A stretch of DNA of 64,000 bases from Astur gentilis (GCF_929443795.1 NC_064892.1:24012234-24076233), one strand, 5' to 3'; shown: positions 10,861 to 24,374, counted from the stretch's first letter. Numbers and translations: made by a program. The notes: a model not told the origin generated them from the letters alone.

Positions 10861-13800
10861 CTTGTAAACAACTATTTAAATAATAGTGAAACATTGGTGA
10901 ATTAAATTTCTGCCTAGTTCTTATTTTTCGTTTTTTGTTTCTCATCTGTTCTTGTTGTTCATCCTGTCATTGTCAGTCTTTTTTCACACCACAAGTATAT
11001 CACTCAAAGCATAAAACTCTTTATAAAATCACTTCTCTAACAATTTATTTTCACACTGAAAACTTCTTTTATCGGCAAGGTATACATTCAGATGTATTTT
11101 TTACATACTTGTTACAAAATGAGATAGTTTCCCGGAAGGAATAAATGACTCAAGGCTATATCAACTACAGGTGTTAAAACTCAAGAGTGCAATCATGCAA
11201 ACAGGTAAAACAATTTTTCTTCAGTTCATTGGTAAATGGGAGATAGTTGTGGGATTATGAATAACATCGTAGCCTAGCCCAAATGAAAACCTTTTTTTCT
11301 TACTGAATTTGATAGGGTCTGAATTCCAACAGCGGAATCACAATTCATGATATTCTGCCTGTATTATTGCATACACTTCTGTACAAGACTGCCTAATATA
11401 TCTTGATTCACTTCTACGTAAATAACTGTACTTAATATTTTTGAAGAATACTTTCTAATATAAAACTTTTTGCAGAACTGTGTTCACTTCTGAGTGCTTG
11501 AAAAGTGAAATGCAAAACACACTTGTGTGTTTCCAAATAATGCAGAGTAAGAATTCCTTTGATCAAATATAGATGTCTACATTTGAGCTAGTCACTATTT
11601 TTATGTTGTGATTTTATAAGCAATGGAGAGAAATATGGTCTACTATATCAAGGTTAGTCTGACCAGATAGAGGCATCTGCTTCAGATGAGATGGGTCTAG
11701 ACATACCAATATATGACCATTGCCTAAAAAGGGAAGTAGGGTGACTAGCTGAGATATAAGTTTTGAGGTTAAAGGTTTTTCATAGAGTACATATTTACCT
11801 TGAAGGAAATAGAGGAAATTTTAGGGATAGTTTTATGTATCTGAATATAAAGACTATTTATAGCAACCAGAAACAAAATAAGGAACTCCTTCTCAAACTT
11901 CATGGGCAAAATCACTGATTGAGGAAAAACTAAGGACAGATTCAGAGAAGATGCGGCTCCCTTTATTAAAAACCTCAAAAAAAGGACAGTAGAAGGTAAC
12001 AACTCTAACTTTTTCCTACCCTCTTTTTCTGCAGCTTTTATTAGAGAGCTTTCCTGAGAGCTGGGAAGGAAGCAGAGAGGTTTTTTTTTTTTTTCCATTA
12101 TAAAAAGCCTGCAACACAAATCAATACCATGTTAATGGTGGTAGATAAAAAGACTGCAGATACCTCACACATTCCTTCTACAGTTTCAATTTATAATAGT
12201 TCATGGTTTGTATTAGACACTACAGGTGCTGTGGCAATATCTTCAGGAATACCTTGGGCGGGAAGCCATGTTTCAGGCTCACTGGTTTTGAAGCTTGGCT
12301 GCAAGTATAAAAATAGCATATAAAAATAGAGTTCCATCAATGCCTATCTGGACAGAGAAACTCCAAGGCTTTTAAGTTTGTCTCATCATTCATACCTACC
12401 TACTCAAAATGCTCCTTGAACCATTAACAATATAAACGAACCTAGTGAAAAATTGATTGACTACAATTCTAGGGGGAAAGGGAAAACTTGTCTGTAAGGA
12501 AGCCCCTGAAGATCTCACAGATTAAGGTAAAACAAAATCATTCACTTAGGGATGTACTTTCATAGTATACCCTGTGGGGCTATAAAAGCTGGGCAAAAAA
12601 TTCTTCTGCCTCAAAAATCTATTCTTTAGATATTATTTCATTAGCAAATACCATTTTTAGAATGCTTTAAGTGCTCTAAGTACTGTTGAAATATGTTTGG
12701 CTGGAAAATCTATCTCCATGAAACAAAATGTTTCAGCAATATGTGGAAACTAACAGGAAAACAGTAGTTTGGGTCAATTTTCAGTCCTACTTCTTTTCTG
12801 CACCTCTAAACTCCATAAAAAGGTGAAAACTGAACTTCATAATTGTCAGAAAAGAAATTTATATTTTTCCTAAACTAATAGTGATTCTGTTCACAAATAG
12901 TTTTAAAATTCATTTTCCTAGAAGGTAAAAAGATTAAAATACACCTTCATCAAAATAAAATAATAAATATAAACAAATAAACCCCCCAATTCATTCAGTC
13001 CGGTTTTTATCTTTAAGATATCATCATATTTTGAACATTTTCAAGATTGCCCTTTTCACTCTGATTCAGGATCACTAAAGAAAATGTTTAGAATCCTCAG
13101 AAACTGTGAGAACAAACTATTTTTCATCCACCACTGAAAATGACTTTTTTTGCTTCACTGTCTAAATGGAAATATACATTCAAAAGTGGGACATATTCAA
13201 AGCAGTTAATAATAATAAAAAAAAATGTGGGTTTTTGAAGCTTTTAGAATTTAAAAAAGTTGTCCAAATAATAGTTTATTCTCACATAAAAATAATTTTT
13301 AAATGGTAATTAAGCTTGTTTAATATATCTTCTTCACTGAGTGAAAAATAAATAAAAGCATGAAATATTGTTTACCCATTCCTTTTTTGTAATTCTTATT
13401 TATTTCCTCCTCTTCCTGGAAGGAAAAAGAGTGGAAAACTGGGGCGAAGGGGGCGGGGGGGGTGGGAAGAAGAATTCCTCCACCAAAGAGACTTCTGAAT
13501 TATTTTACTTTTTAAAACTAAACCAAAAAACTAAACCCAAGACAAAATCCGGGTAAGACATCACAGAATAATTCTAGATGATCTAAACTCAAATTAAGAA
13601 TACTTTAAGCATGTATGTTGCCAAAAGCAAACCAAGATGCATATTTGCATGCCATCTAATCCTCCTGGTACATCCAACATAAACCTGCAAACATATGTAG
13701 TGCATATCTTAATTAAATATTCGGTATAATTCTAGTGATCTAGTAGTTAGAGTTCATATCTAGTAGATGATATGCTTGAGTCTTAGGCTGACAAAATGTG

Positions 13801-13956
13801 GACTTTGGAAGCTAGGAGAATTCTTTCAGCACAGGTTCTTATAATTGGTTAAGAGCCAGCTGTGAGTGGATGGGGTGGAAGGATATTCGTCCTTTTTTTT
13901 GAAAGCAGGTCACTGTTCAAGCACAAATGTGAAGCTCCAGGTGTGAAAAGGAGTGG
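10861..13956. other. AT-rich DNA, no gene seen
   Basis: No supported gene. The 116-residue minus-strand frame at 11769-12119 has no recognisable domain and ends in low-complexity sequence, so I treat it as chance. A well-formed TATAAAAG in a locally GC-rich setting occurs at 12581-12588, but with no downstream transcript evidence. A G-rich patch lies at 13440-13466. Confidence 0.6.
13440..13466 (+). repeat. G-rich tract
   Basis: Several G runs of three to eight bases in 27 bp within AT-rich flanks; a G-quadruplex is possible. Confidence 0.7.
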
Positions 13957-14018
13957 GACAATAGCAAAAAGGTTAATAGTCTTTTGAGACAACAGCAAAA
14001 AGGTTAATAGTCTTTTGA
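13957..14018. repeat. 31-bp tandem duplication
   Basis: Two adjacent copies of a 31-bp unit (13957-13987 and 13988-14018) differ at one base. The high identity points to a fairly recent local duplication. Confidence 0.95.
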
Positions 14019-14240
14019 AAGCATGTATTTCTCAGAGTTGATTGTGAAAGCCTAGACTGCTGTCTTAGGTTAGACAATTAATTACATCTGGAGAACTTCA
14101 TGTGATGCTATGTTGCATTTGCATTCTTCGTAAGAAGGATTTCATTTATAGCTACTGTAGTACATGCCTGTGTCAGGAGACCATCTACCACTGACTGCTT
14201 TCTGTCTCATTTACTTTCTGTAATAGGCTGATTTTGGTAG

Positions 14241-14817
14241 TATATTGGGTTTGACTGGGAGTTAATTTCTTCACAGCAGCCCGTAAGGTGCTGTGTTTTG
14301 GATTTGTGACCACAACAGTTTTGATAACACAGGGATGTTTTAGCTATTGCTGAGCAGTGCTTACACAGAGTCAAGGAATTTTCTTACACTGCCCTGCCAG
14401 GAAGGAGGCTGGGGGTGTGCAAGAGGTTAAGAGGGGACACAGCTGGGACAGTTGACCCCAGCTGACCAAAGGGATATCCCACACCATATGATGGGGTGCT
14501 CAGCAGTAAAACCTCAGGGGAAAGAGGAGGAAGAATATTCAGAGTTAGGGTGTTTGTCTTCCCAAGTAACCATTACATCTGATGGAGCCCTGCTGTTCTG
14601 GAGATGGCTGAACACCTGCCTGACCATGGGAAGTGGAGAATGAATTCCTGGTTTTGCTTTGCTTGTGTGCAGGGCTTTTGCTTTACCTCTTCAACTGTCT
14701 ATATCTCAACCCATGAGTTTTCTCACTTTTACCTTTCTAATTCTCCCCTCCCTGTTCTGCTGGAAGGGGAGCAAGTGAGTGGCTGTGTGAGCTGCCTGCT
14801 TGGCTTAAACCACAAAA
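14241..14817 (+). mobile_element. Solo LTR, avian ERVL-like, 0.58-kb family
   Basis: A 577-bp plus-strand copy of the same LTR family as 10271-10860. The 5' start is altered from TGT to TAT and the last bases are A-rich, so the terminal dinucleotides have decayed. Flanks GGTAG (14236-14240) and AGTAG (14818-14822) form a 5-bp target duplication with one mismatch. It shares with the 10271 copy the middle section from about 14545 to 14700. The promoter region has a CATATGATG box where the 44835 and 55031 copies have TGACATCA and a TATAAA, so its promoter is degraded. No internal genes. Confidence 0.85.
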
Positions 14818-14818
14818 A

Positions 14819-17167
14819 GTAGCTAAACTCTACTCCATGTGACGCTATTCAGATTTCTAAGAAAGCAATTGTTCATAGTTCTAAACAGCTGCCTAAAAAT
14901 AAGATTACCAGAGTATTCAGCTGTTTTATCCTACATTACAGGATTCTTATTTAATAACTAACTTTAGTGAGGTTTCTTTCAGGTCTTAAATGGCATTCAG
15001 AGGGTTTTTTTATGTAAGCAAGATGCCTGATGGGGTTAAGCAGTCTGATATATCATTTATCTTTTTAAAGAAAGGCATCTACATGTCTGTGTGACGAAGA
15101 CATGCTGCATAAAATTGCAAACTTCCATTAATTCAGATACACTTCCTAACTTAAATATCCTTCTTTGTCCTCCTTTGTCCTGTCTTGAGTTTGGCCTGTA
15201 AGACTTTGTTCTTTCTTTAGTACATAGGTGTATATTCCCATTTAAGTTGATAATGTAAGATAGCATTTCATGTACTAAAGGGGAAAAAAGAAAGCCAACA
15301 AAAAAAACCCAAAACAAAGAACCCAACCCTCATAAAATTCATATTAAAATTCACCAGCAATAATTTTAAGGTCCTCAGCAGATATACCATCCAAGCTGAT
15401 GTCATTCAAGGTACTACCAATAAGCAAGTTTACCACCATGGGTGCAGCTCCAAATATAACATACACTAAAGAAATGTCTTTACAGTTTATTTCATTACTT
15501 CTATGCAAACAATGCATATCTAACTTAAGACAAAGTCCTCCTTTGAAATGCACTCTTTTCTAAGGAAAAAATAAAATTGGATAGCTTATGAAGAAATACA
15601 TCTTTAAATTACTTCTGTTCTTTCTCTTGAACTATAATTACCAAAGGATTGCCATGAAAAGAGCTAAAGGCTATAATTAATACTGTTCTCTTTTTCTTGG
15701 ATGAAACATTTAAATACAGTGCATTATTTCATTGATCTCCCTGCAGACAAAGTCATGCCAATCCTTTTTTTAGAAACAAGTTTCCTACCCAATTTCCCCT
15801 CCTCATAACTTTGAACAGCATGTTCTTTTGCAGTTCCCAAATGTTCAGAAATACTTTCAGAATAACAATGAAATGGAAGACGTGGAGATTGCAATCATGT
15901 TAACATTTTTCTCTGCATTTATTTTTCACCGTTAATGATTAATAATTATTTTCTGATTCTTCTTGCACTGATTTAATGCATCAAAATTGGCGAGGGTTCC
16001 AGAGATTTTCTCTACAACAGCTTCAGTTCTCTAAGGATGTGGAGCCAAATTAACTAATCAACCTGCAACTCAAAGTATCCTTTTTTTTTTTTTTTTTCCT
16101 TTTGCACAATTAAAATGAAGAAGGAAGGAAAAAATTCTTAAAGAATAACAAGGAGTTAGAATGTTTTCAGATCAATTTTGCTTAACTGCATGTCCTTCCT
16201 CTTTGTGGTAGACTCATGATTAAGGAGCTGTTCAGTATGGTGTGGTGCTGCTTGTTTGTTTCCTGAATTTAAAAGATTTATATGGGTCAATTTTCTGAAT
16301 AAATTTGGTATTCACGACTTTTTCTGTCTTAAACAGAAAGATAAATCTCAAGAAATTTAAGTAACATCTGAGAGTCATCACTTAAGACTGAACTGGTTTC
16401 TACAGCAGCAACCCTTTCTTTTCCTTGTTGATATCCCTCCAAAATAGTGGTTTTAACTGAGAATACCTGCCTACTTAAGTAGAAATAATTTTAATAAATT
16501 AATATTTTCGCTTGTTTTATCTAGTTCAAAATGAACCTTTGTTTTACCATGGTTTATTCACTGATCTGCTATAGCTATAACAGCTTAATATGTATAGGGG
16601 AGGGGGTTTGTGTGTATATACATGTGTCATAAATATACATGAGTTCATCCAAAACTCTGAAAACTGGGAACAAAACTATTGCTGAATATAAAAGGAGTAG
16701 GAAAGATAGGGTGACACCAATAAGTAAATAAATAATTTATCTTCATCTGAATTTTGTAAAAACATTAGTACTTTAAAATTGTTTAATGTGTAATAGTTTA
16801 ATGCATGATTCACCTGGAAAGAGGGGATGTATGTGTGTATGTATATAAATATATGCATGCATTCATATAAGTACTTACATTTCAAAATATCATTTATTAC
16901 TTAAACAGAAGGGTTCAGTATTCTTTTTTGGAAGTTTAAAAACTAATACTTCTTTTCAGCTTGTGTTTACAGAAGCATCAGAGCCCAAAGCTTGTTAACC
17001 CAGTGAATTTCAGTTATGAGTACGGAGAGTTTAAATGATCTAGTACAGTGCACTTCTTTTCTTAAGAGTTATTTTAGACTGAATTAATTACTCATGATTT
17101 CAGATTTTTTTTTTCTTGCTACTGCAATTCACAGAACACACAAACAAATTGGTAGAGTGCTGAATTG
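14819..17167. other. AT-rich DNA, no gene seen
   Basis: No supported gene. Short minus-strand frames at 15057-15326, 15344-15553 and 16676-16885 show no domain. A homeodomain-like AT-rich cluster (ATGATTAATAATTATT) sits near 15935-15951 in otherwise complex sequence and could be a regulatory element, unproven. A 17-base T run is at 16081-16097. Confidence 0.55.
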
Positions 17168-17301
17168 AAAGAAAGGAAAGAAAGAAATAAAGAAATAAAA
17201 GAGAAAGAGGGAAGGAAGGGAGGGAGGAAGGAAGGAAGAAAGGAAGAAAGGAAGAAAGAAAGAAAGGAAGGAAGGAAGGAAAGAAGGAAGGAAGAAAGAA
17301 A

Positions 17302-17377
<76 letters not shown>

Positions 17378-17379
17378 AA
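17168..17379 (+). repeat. GAAA/GGAA microsatellite
   Basis: About 212 bp of nearly pure purine, starting with mixed GAAA, GGAA and GGGA units and ending in a perfect (GAAA)n block from about 17295 to 17379. Long open frames on both strands here (Ser/Phe/Leu on minus, Lys/Glu/Arg on plus) are artefacts of the tetranucleotide repeat. Such tracts vary in length between individuals and can form triplex DNA. Confidence 0.97.
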
Positions 17380-19345
17380 CCCCACACCAGAACAAGAATG
17401 TGCCCTATGGGCTTGACCCTGATCTCAAATAGACAAGAATACATTGCTGAGCATTTTGTTAAAACAGCTACTACACTCATACATACTGAAAATCTAATAT
17501 CAGAAGTAAGCCCTAGGTATGCTGTCCTAGTTTCCAGATTTTTTAATGATGAAAATTATATTTTCAATATCTTACATACCTGAGCAAAATACCATATATT
17601 GCAAATACAGTTAATACAGCCTGGAAAACAACCAGGCTGATTTAGGAAGCTGCTGAGCTCTTTTGACATTAATTGCTATGTTCCTGAAATGTCTTTCCCA
17701 CTATTTTCTGTTATTAACTTCTAGAAATGAAAATGTTAAATAATCTTGTACAACCTTAACAAGACTTTGTATAAACACACAGTCATCTTAGAATTAGTAG
17801 TGCATGACTGTCATGACATTATTTTATTTTGTTCTACTTTTCCATTCAAGAAATAAAGACTTTACACTACTTCTTTTTTTTTTTTTCTTTAATGGTTTAT
17901 TAACATCCCTGTAAAATTAAACAAATGAAAAATACAATTGTCATTAAAACTCAGGACAAGGTTGATATTTTCAGGAAACAGGCCTTGTGCAAGAACAAAT
18001 TCCAATCTCTGTATGATTAGTTTTCTGTAAATATTTTCTTAGACAATCAAAATAGACAACTTCATTAAAATTCAATTTATTCTTCAGTTTGCTATTATAC
18101 ATTTCTAGACTCATATTCTTAGAGTGTTGGTTGAAATTCCTCATTGATATGCCTTGGCACTCTGACCTTGGGATGTTAATCTGAACACAAACATCTATCT
18201 CTGCCTTGTCACTGTTTTAGCTTGTGTCTTATGATCAAATCCCTTAGATGGGTGGGTATCCATCACTTTGCTGCCATTGGCCTGAGTTGATTTATGGATG
18301 ACAACTAGAAGCAATAGTTATTTTGAACAGTTTAATGCTTCATAAAATAGAGCAAGAAATTTCATAGTACTCCTGTGCTTTGGTAACTACAACTATTCAA
18401 TATTTCTCAGTACAATTTATCATACTGTGGAATAATACTCATGTTGACTTCTCTCCTCTTTTTCCATTGCTTAAGGCTTGTATTAGCCAGTAAGATGCCA
18501 AGTGGTAGCTATATACTTGAAAGAGAAAAAAATCCAAGTAAAATGCAAAGTTTCCTTGACAATGCTGGAAGTAAATTTTATTCATGCTGTTATGCTTTGG
18601 AAGCTGTGAATTTTTAGCACTGTTTTGCAACTTTCTACCCAGCAAAGTGGAGAGATTTAAGCCTTTTCAGTTTTCAGAAAAACAGTAACTAATATCATAA
18701 TAGAATAGATGTACAAATATACTTAAACATGAAGGACAGTGAATTTATTTTTGTATATATATGATTAGAGAGGATCAAAGGGAAATTATATTAATAATGT
18801 GCTGTGAAAAAGATATCTCTATTTATCCTCTAAGGAAAAAGGAAAATAGAAGAAACACTTTCTTGGAGGAAATAACAACATTGTTACAGTAGTCTTTTTC
18901 ATTAGATAAATAGTTCAAGAGAAACGTAGTGAACAGTTTTGCCTTTTCATTTTTGTTTAAGTATGTGTTTTACTCACCATATATAATTAATCCTTTTTAT
19001 ATTTAATTTCAGTGTTTGAAAGTCCAATCTGTGATGTGAAAAGAATAAAGATATAATTTATTATGTAATAAAGGTGCTGTTGCAATAGAGAAAATAATAA
19101 ACAGAAACGTTTGTCTGCATTATGTGTGTGTAGGTTTTTACTATTATTTTATTTTATTTTTAAATTAGGATTTCTACTATAGAGGGAGGTTTTGTTGGTA
19201 GTAGTGCTGGGTTTTTTTCTCCTGAGGATTTAAAAAATGCTAGAATTTTTAAATTTTGATAGAATGAAAAGTTGAGAAGAAATTTGTGTTAAATTCTACA
19301 CAATTCTAAACAAATATAAATACTATTGTCTGCATAAGATACTAG
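17380..19345. other. AT-rich DNA, no gene seen
   Basis: No supported gene, RNA gene or clear repeat apart from short T runs (for example 17874-17886). Confidence 0.6.
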
Positions 19346-19530
19346 GATAGCAGGATAATTCAGATTGGAATGGACCTCTGTGTGTCTCTAATCCAACATC
19401 CTGGACAGAGTCAGCTGTGAGGTCAGACCAGGTTGCGTAAGACTGTACCTAGTATGCTCTTGAAAACCTCCCAGGATGAAGTCTGTATAACCTATCTAGG
19501 CAATTTTTTGTGTGCATTTAATTCTACATA
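19346..19530 (-). mobile_element. CR1 3' tail fragment, old
   Basis: On the minus strand this matches the conserved end of CR1 elements: the block normally reading 'tagtccaacc...' appears on plus as TCTAATCCAACATCCTGG, followed by GGTCAGACCAGGTTG and the section equivalent to 'CTCCCAGGATG'. The octamer end is decayed. It lies about 630 bp from the next minus-strand CR1 and is probably an independent, older insertion. Confidence 0.7.
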
Positions 19531-20160
19531 CTTTGGTTGGTCACAGTTATTAAATGTGCACTATGAAGTAAACTATTCAAACTTGACTGAGAAGCAAGAA
19601 GTTAATTTCTTTACAGTGATATTATTTCCACTAAACTTTGTAGGTATATTTTGATCTTGTTATTATCATTATGGCTTGTATGTTGAAATATAAAGATTCA
19701 ATAGAGAGTTTTTGAGAGCTTTTAATGCTCGTTAAAGAGTCATTTAAAGGAAATAAGGGAAGATCATGCATATTAATTTCTTTGTTTTGTGGCTTGTTTA
19801 CTTTTCTGTAGAGTGAAACTGACATATGCAACTGTCTGCCTTACATTCTGTTCCAGGCTTCCCAAAGGCCTAGTATTGCTAAAGATTAACAATTTAAATA
19901 TTTTTCCCAAAAAGATAATAAAAGAAAAACTTTTCTAAAAAAACTATTGTTTTGAAGAAAGAAAAAAAGAATTAAAAAAGGAGAGAAAACTCTTAATCAT
20001 GGTATATAATAGTAACTTTGCAAGATTTTTTTTCTCCTAGTACTTCTATTTGTTCTTTTTTTCATAATTTTATGCAGAGGAGTACTTTTTCCCCTGTACT
20101 TAAGCAGTGTATACTATGAAAATAAGAGTAAGTAACCTGTTTTTCTTTATAAACTTTACT
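19531..20160. other. AT-rich spacer between two CR1 copies
   Basis: No supported gene or clear repeat. Confidence 0.6.
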
Positions 20161-22545
20161 CATAGAATTGTAAAGATTGGAAGGGATCTTTGTGAGTCAC
20201 CTGGCCCAACTTTCTGCTCAAAGTGTGTCCACTGAGAACAGGCTGCTCAGTGCCTTTTCTGCTTGAGTTTTGAAAATCTCCAAGGATGGAGAGTCCATAG
20301 TGTCTCTGGGCAACCTGTTCTAGTGTCTGACCAGCCTCATGGTCAATTTCTCCTTATTTTGAGCCAGAATTTCCACTGTTCCAGGCTGTGCCTGTTGCCT
20401 CTTGTTCTATCCCTGTGCACCAGTAGGGAGCATCTGGTTTCATCATCGTTACATCCTCCCTTGATAGCAGTAGGATCTTTCTTTGTCCTCATGAACAAAT
20501 CCAGTTTTCTCAGTTTTTCCTCATGTGCCCTGTGCTACAGCTTTGTTTTTCTAGTACTGAGGAGCACAGAGCTGGACATGATGCTCCATGTGTGATCTCA
20601 CAACTGCCCAATAGCAGAGAAAAATTACTTCCCCCAACCTGTTGACTATAGCCAAGTATTTGGATGACCTTCTGTGCACACTGTTGACTCTTGTTCACAA
20701 AACGGCTTTCTGGTTAGTCAGCTTGGACCCTGTAACTGCTGTCTAGGGTTATTTCATTCCAGATACAAGACTTTGCACATGCCTTTGTTGAACATCATGA
20801 CATTCTAGTCAGCCTTTTTCTCCAGCTTCTCAAGGTGTCTCTAAATAGCAGCCTTGTCCAGCACACTGGCCATTTCCTCCGATTTGGTATTGTCTGCAAA
20901 ACTGCTGAGAGGGCATTCTATGCCATCATCCAGGTTGCTAATGAAGAAATTAAATGGTATTGCCCAACTCTTTATCTCTGAGACATGCCACCAATACCAG
21001 GCACCAGCTGGATTTTCTACATCTGATGACAATTTTTAAATTTAGATAGATCAGTCAATTTTCAACAGCCTTATTGTCTACTTCTCCAGCCTATAACCAT
21101 TTTGACTCTAAAGGGACTATGGAAGAGTAGGTAAAAGGCCTTGCTAAAGTCAAGGTAAATAACATCTACTGTCCACTCTCCTTTTGTCTAACTGAGCTAG
21201 TTATTTCATTGCAGAAGGCAATCTGGTTGGTCAAGCATGATTTGCCCTTGGGAAATCCACTCTAACCAAACATATTCTTGTTTTTTCAAGAAATGACTTC
21301 CAGGATTTGGTCCATAATCTTCTCAGGATCTGAGATTAAATGATCACCATGTAGTTTTCCAGATCCTCTTTCTTTCCAGTCTTGAAGATGAGTGTGATAT
21401 TAGCCCTTTCCAGTGCTCAGGAACATTTTGTTTCCTATGACTTTTCAAAGATCACAGAAAACAGTCTTGTAATAGCATTGGTCATCTCTCCCACCACCCT
21501 TGGGTACATGCCACCTGTCTCCATGGACCTTTATTTGTCCTGCTGCTTTAAACATTCCCTAGTTGTATTTTTCTTCATTGTGGGTAATGCTTTATTCTTT
21601 TTATTTGGAAGGAAACAGCTTTGGAAACTGGGAAGTCAGAGGCAAGAACTGACCAGTGAAAACTGAGGGAAGGGGTGACCCACAAAACAAAGCAAAGACA
21701 AAGTATCTTTGTCTTTTCTATGTCCTTTGTCACTAGGTACCCTGCTCTACTGATTAGTGGGCCCAAATTTTTCTTAGGGTTTTTGGTTTTTTTGGTTGGG
21801 TTTTTTTTCAGCTGATAAACTTACAGAAGCCCTTCTTGTTGACTCATGTATTCATTGCTAGCTTCAAGTCCAAGTGTGATTTGACTTCCTAATTCCATCC
21901 CTGCATTCCCGGGTGCTGACTCTGTAGTCCTCCTGCATAGCTCATTCTCACTTCCATTGCCTGTATACTTCCTTTTTCTGTGTACTTATGTATTTTTCCA
22001 TGCCAGTCTTCTGCTACTCTGGCTAGACTGAACATTGGAAAGGATTGTTCTTGTGCTTTAAAGAAATTGTTTTTCAAGATCAACCAGTTCTGCTTGGACC
22101 CTTTGCCCTTCAAGGAAGCCTCCCAAGGGATTCTGCCAAGGATATTCTTGAAGAAGGTCAAATTTCCCTCCCTCGAAGTCCAGTGTTTCTGATTCTGCTA
22201 TTTGTCTTGGTAACTTCTCTAAAGTTTTTAAAATTCACCATATTATGCTTGCCTCACATCCCCAATGAGTTTTTCCTTGTTTGCAATTGTTATGCCAAGC
22301 AGAACATCTCCCCTGTCTGCTAATTCATGTCATTGAGCTGTGTCAAGACAGCCCCATCTCCTCATCTTCCCAAGCTGTCTTCCTAAGAAGCCTGTAACCA
22401 TCCATTACAGCACCCAGTCAGGCAACTTATCCCACCACATATCTGCAGTCCCAATGAGTTCGTAGCTCTTCAGGTGTGTATGGACTTCTAATTCCTCGTT
22501 TGCTGCTTCTCCTGCGTGAATTCATGTACAAGCAGAATGTATGGA
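20161..22545 (-). mobile_element. CR1 LINE, 5'-truncated, minus strand
   Basis: About 2.4 kb of CR1 in minus orientation. The 3' end is at 20161, with one remaining copy of the terminal octamer (ATTCTATG on minus). Going upstream (higher coordinates) are the 3' untranslated tail, the C-terminal ORF2 region, the reverse transcriptase including the active-site box at 20883-20900, and the endonuclease region to about 22540. A full CR1 is about 4.5 kb, so the 5' part with ORF1 is missing, as is normal after incomplete target-primed reverse transcription. The copy is more diverged than the one at 26465. Confidence 0.92.
20350..22540 (-). pseudogene. CR1 ORF2 remnant (endonuclease/reverse transcriptase)
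   Basis: Decayed coding remnant of the CR1 ORF2 polyprotein, which in live elements carries an APE-type endonuclease and a reverse transcriptase for target-primed insertion. Recognisable pieces on minus: 'VMDGYRLLRK' (endonuclease, near 22430), 'ILGRIPWEASLKGKG' (near 22110) and 'DDGIECPLSSFADNTK' (20883 and upward). The catalytic box normally FADD reads FADN at 20883-20900, so the second aspartate is lost. Many stops and frameshifts interrupt it. Non-functional. Confidence 0.88.
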
Positions 22546-24374
22546 TCCAATCACTACATAACAGAAGGGAATACTCTAAGTTATGAAGCACATTATACCC
22601 TTATTCCCACAAAGATAAACTGTTGAAAACATTATGCTTTCCCTGGGGTCAGGCGTCAGCTACTGCATTAAAAATGACTTTCAACTAAATGTAACAGATA
22701 TTTTGTGCCTGCACATAAACTTTTATTTTTGCCCATTCCTCTGCCTTTGTATATTTGGTTCAGAAAAATATTACTCTAATCTGACACTACAACTTCAGCT
22801 CTGTAGAGCTTGAAGGGCAAGTTGTACATTTATGTTAAATATGACAAATGCAGATTATTCTCAGGAGAAAGACACCCATGCTGAGCTTATAATATTTTTT
22901 TAATTATTATTTTTACTGAAAATTATTGTAACATTTTGTGGAAATAGCAGCTGTGATGTTCATTTTTCAGTTGATTAGGTGGTGGAATAAAGGAATGTAA
23001 ATACATAGTATAATGACTGGTGCATCACTAAATAATTTTCCTAACTTTTTAAATATATATTACAACTCTGACAGTTACAAAGATCTGATTTCTCATTAAC
23101 ATTTTTCTTTTAAATTTTAGTACTATTCTAGTAAATCTTTTCGCTAAGACTACTGAAAGTTTGTGCTGTTTTCCTCAGAAAACATCAATATTTAGAACTC
23201 TATAGTTGGTTGACAGCAAAAATGTAAAAGGAAATCATTCTGAACTTTTCAATACTTTCAGCTGAGCTATAAGAACACTAAATTGTACTTGGGCATCGGG
23301 GCATGTGATGAGAACAACTGATGACCTTGATTTATAGGTTATTGAAATAGCCCTTTTCACCTTAATATTTCCATCCATCTTAAGGATGACAAGTTTGTCC
23401 ATGAACAAGGTCAGTGGCACATTTAAATAGGTAAAACAGGATAAGGATTGCTGTTGAGGTAGCATTTCTGATAAAACATATCAGTATGCTCCAAGCTGAT
23501 GCCAAAATATCTAGGGAGATAATTGTAAACTCTGTCAGCAACTCTGTCAGTAGGGTATGGCTGTGGCAAGTCAGAGCGTTCCTATGCTTTTACTGTATGT
23601 CATTTTTTTGTTCCACTATGGAATTACTTACACTGTGTTCAAAACTTTCATCAAAAGCTATACAAAGCTTGCAGGTTACTTTTATTATCCATTTGTGTAT
23701 TTTCTAGGTAACAGGTTGGCAGCAAAGTTAACAAGCTCCCTCATACTTCTTCCCTTCTCTCTTATCACTCTCCCTTTCTTCACTGAGTGAAACTGGATAA
23801 AGCAAACAATTTTTTTCCTTTGACAAAGGGACACTTTTTCTTTAATCCATACAGATTAATGGAATACAAGAGAAGTGGTTGAATAAGGCTTTTACATTAT
23901 TAACACGTCAGGAACTATGCAGAGGTAACTTTAACAGTGTGTTTTATTGCTTCTTCATTGTTTTGAGATTATTACAGTCTGACTTCACAGCAAAATGTGG
24001 AGCAATGGAGATGTCAGGCCATTGCTAAGATCTTACTGCCAACAGGGGTATAAACTGTAAGACACATTTCAAGGCAGTTGTGATAAAACTACATCCTGGC
24101 CAAAAGCTGTACCAGCAACAAATTACTGCATTTTTGCTGTCTGGAGGGACTTCCATAGCCCTACATATATTGAAATCCCCTAACTAAAGACTAAAATTCA
24201 GGTAGTCTAAAAGGAGTCAAATATTTATTGCCCAGGCAAGTGCGCTCTTCATTATGATGTAGTGCAGGCTGGAAGACACCTACCTCCTTTCCAGCACAGT
24301 GTAGTAACAAATACAGTTTTCATGCAAACCAAGAAGAGAGATCATGAAGATGAGGAATGATTTGATATCAAAGG
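22546..24374. other. AT-rich DNA, no gene seen
   Basis: No supported gene. The frames at 23235-23465 (-) and 23486-23790 (+) have no recognisable domain. Confidence 0.6.

Noticed and set aside
11769..12119. 116-codon minus-strand frame
   Set aside because: No domain, no splice or promoter context, AT-rich codon content like random intergenic DNA.
12581..12588. TATAAAAG as a host promoter
   Set aside because: A single hexamer-scale match with no CpG island, initiator or exon; expected by chance in AT-rich DNA.
17100..17480. Long Ser/Phe/Leu-rich and Lys/Glu-rich open frames
   Set aside because: Products of translating the GAAA/GGAA microsatellite.
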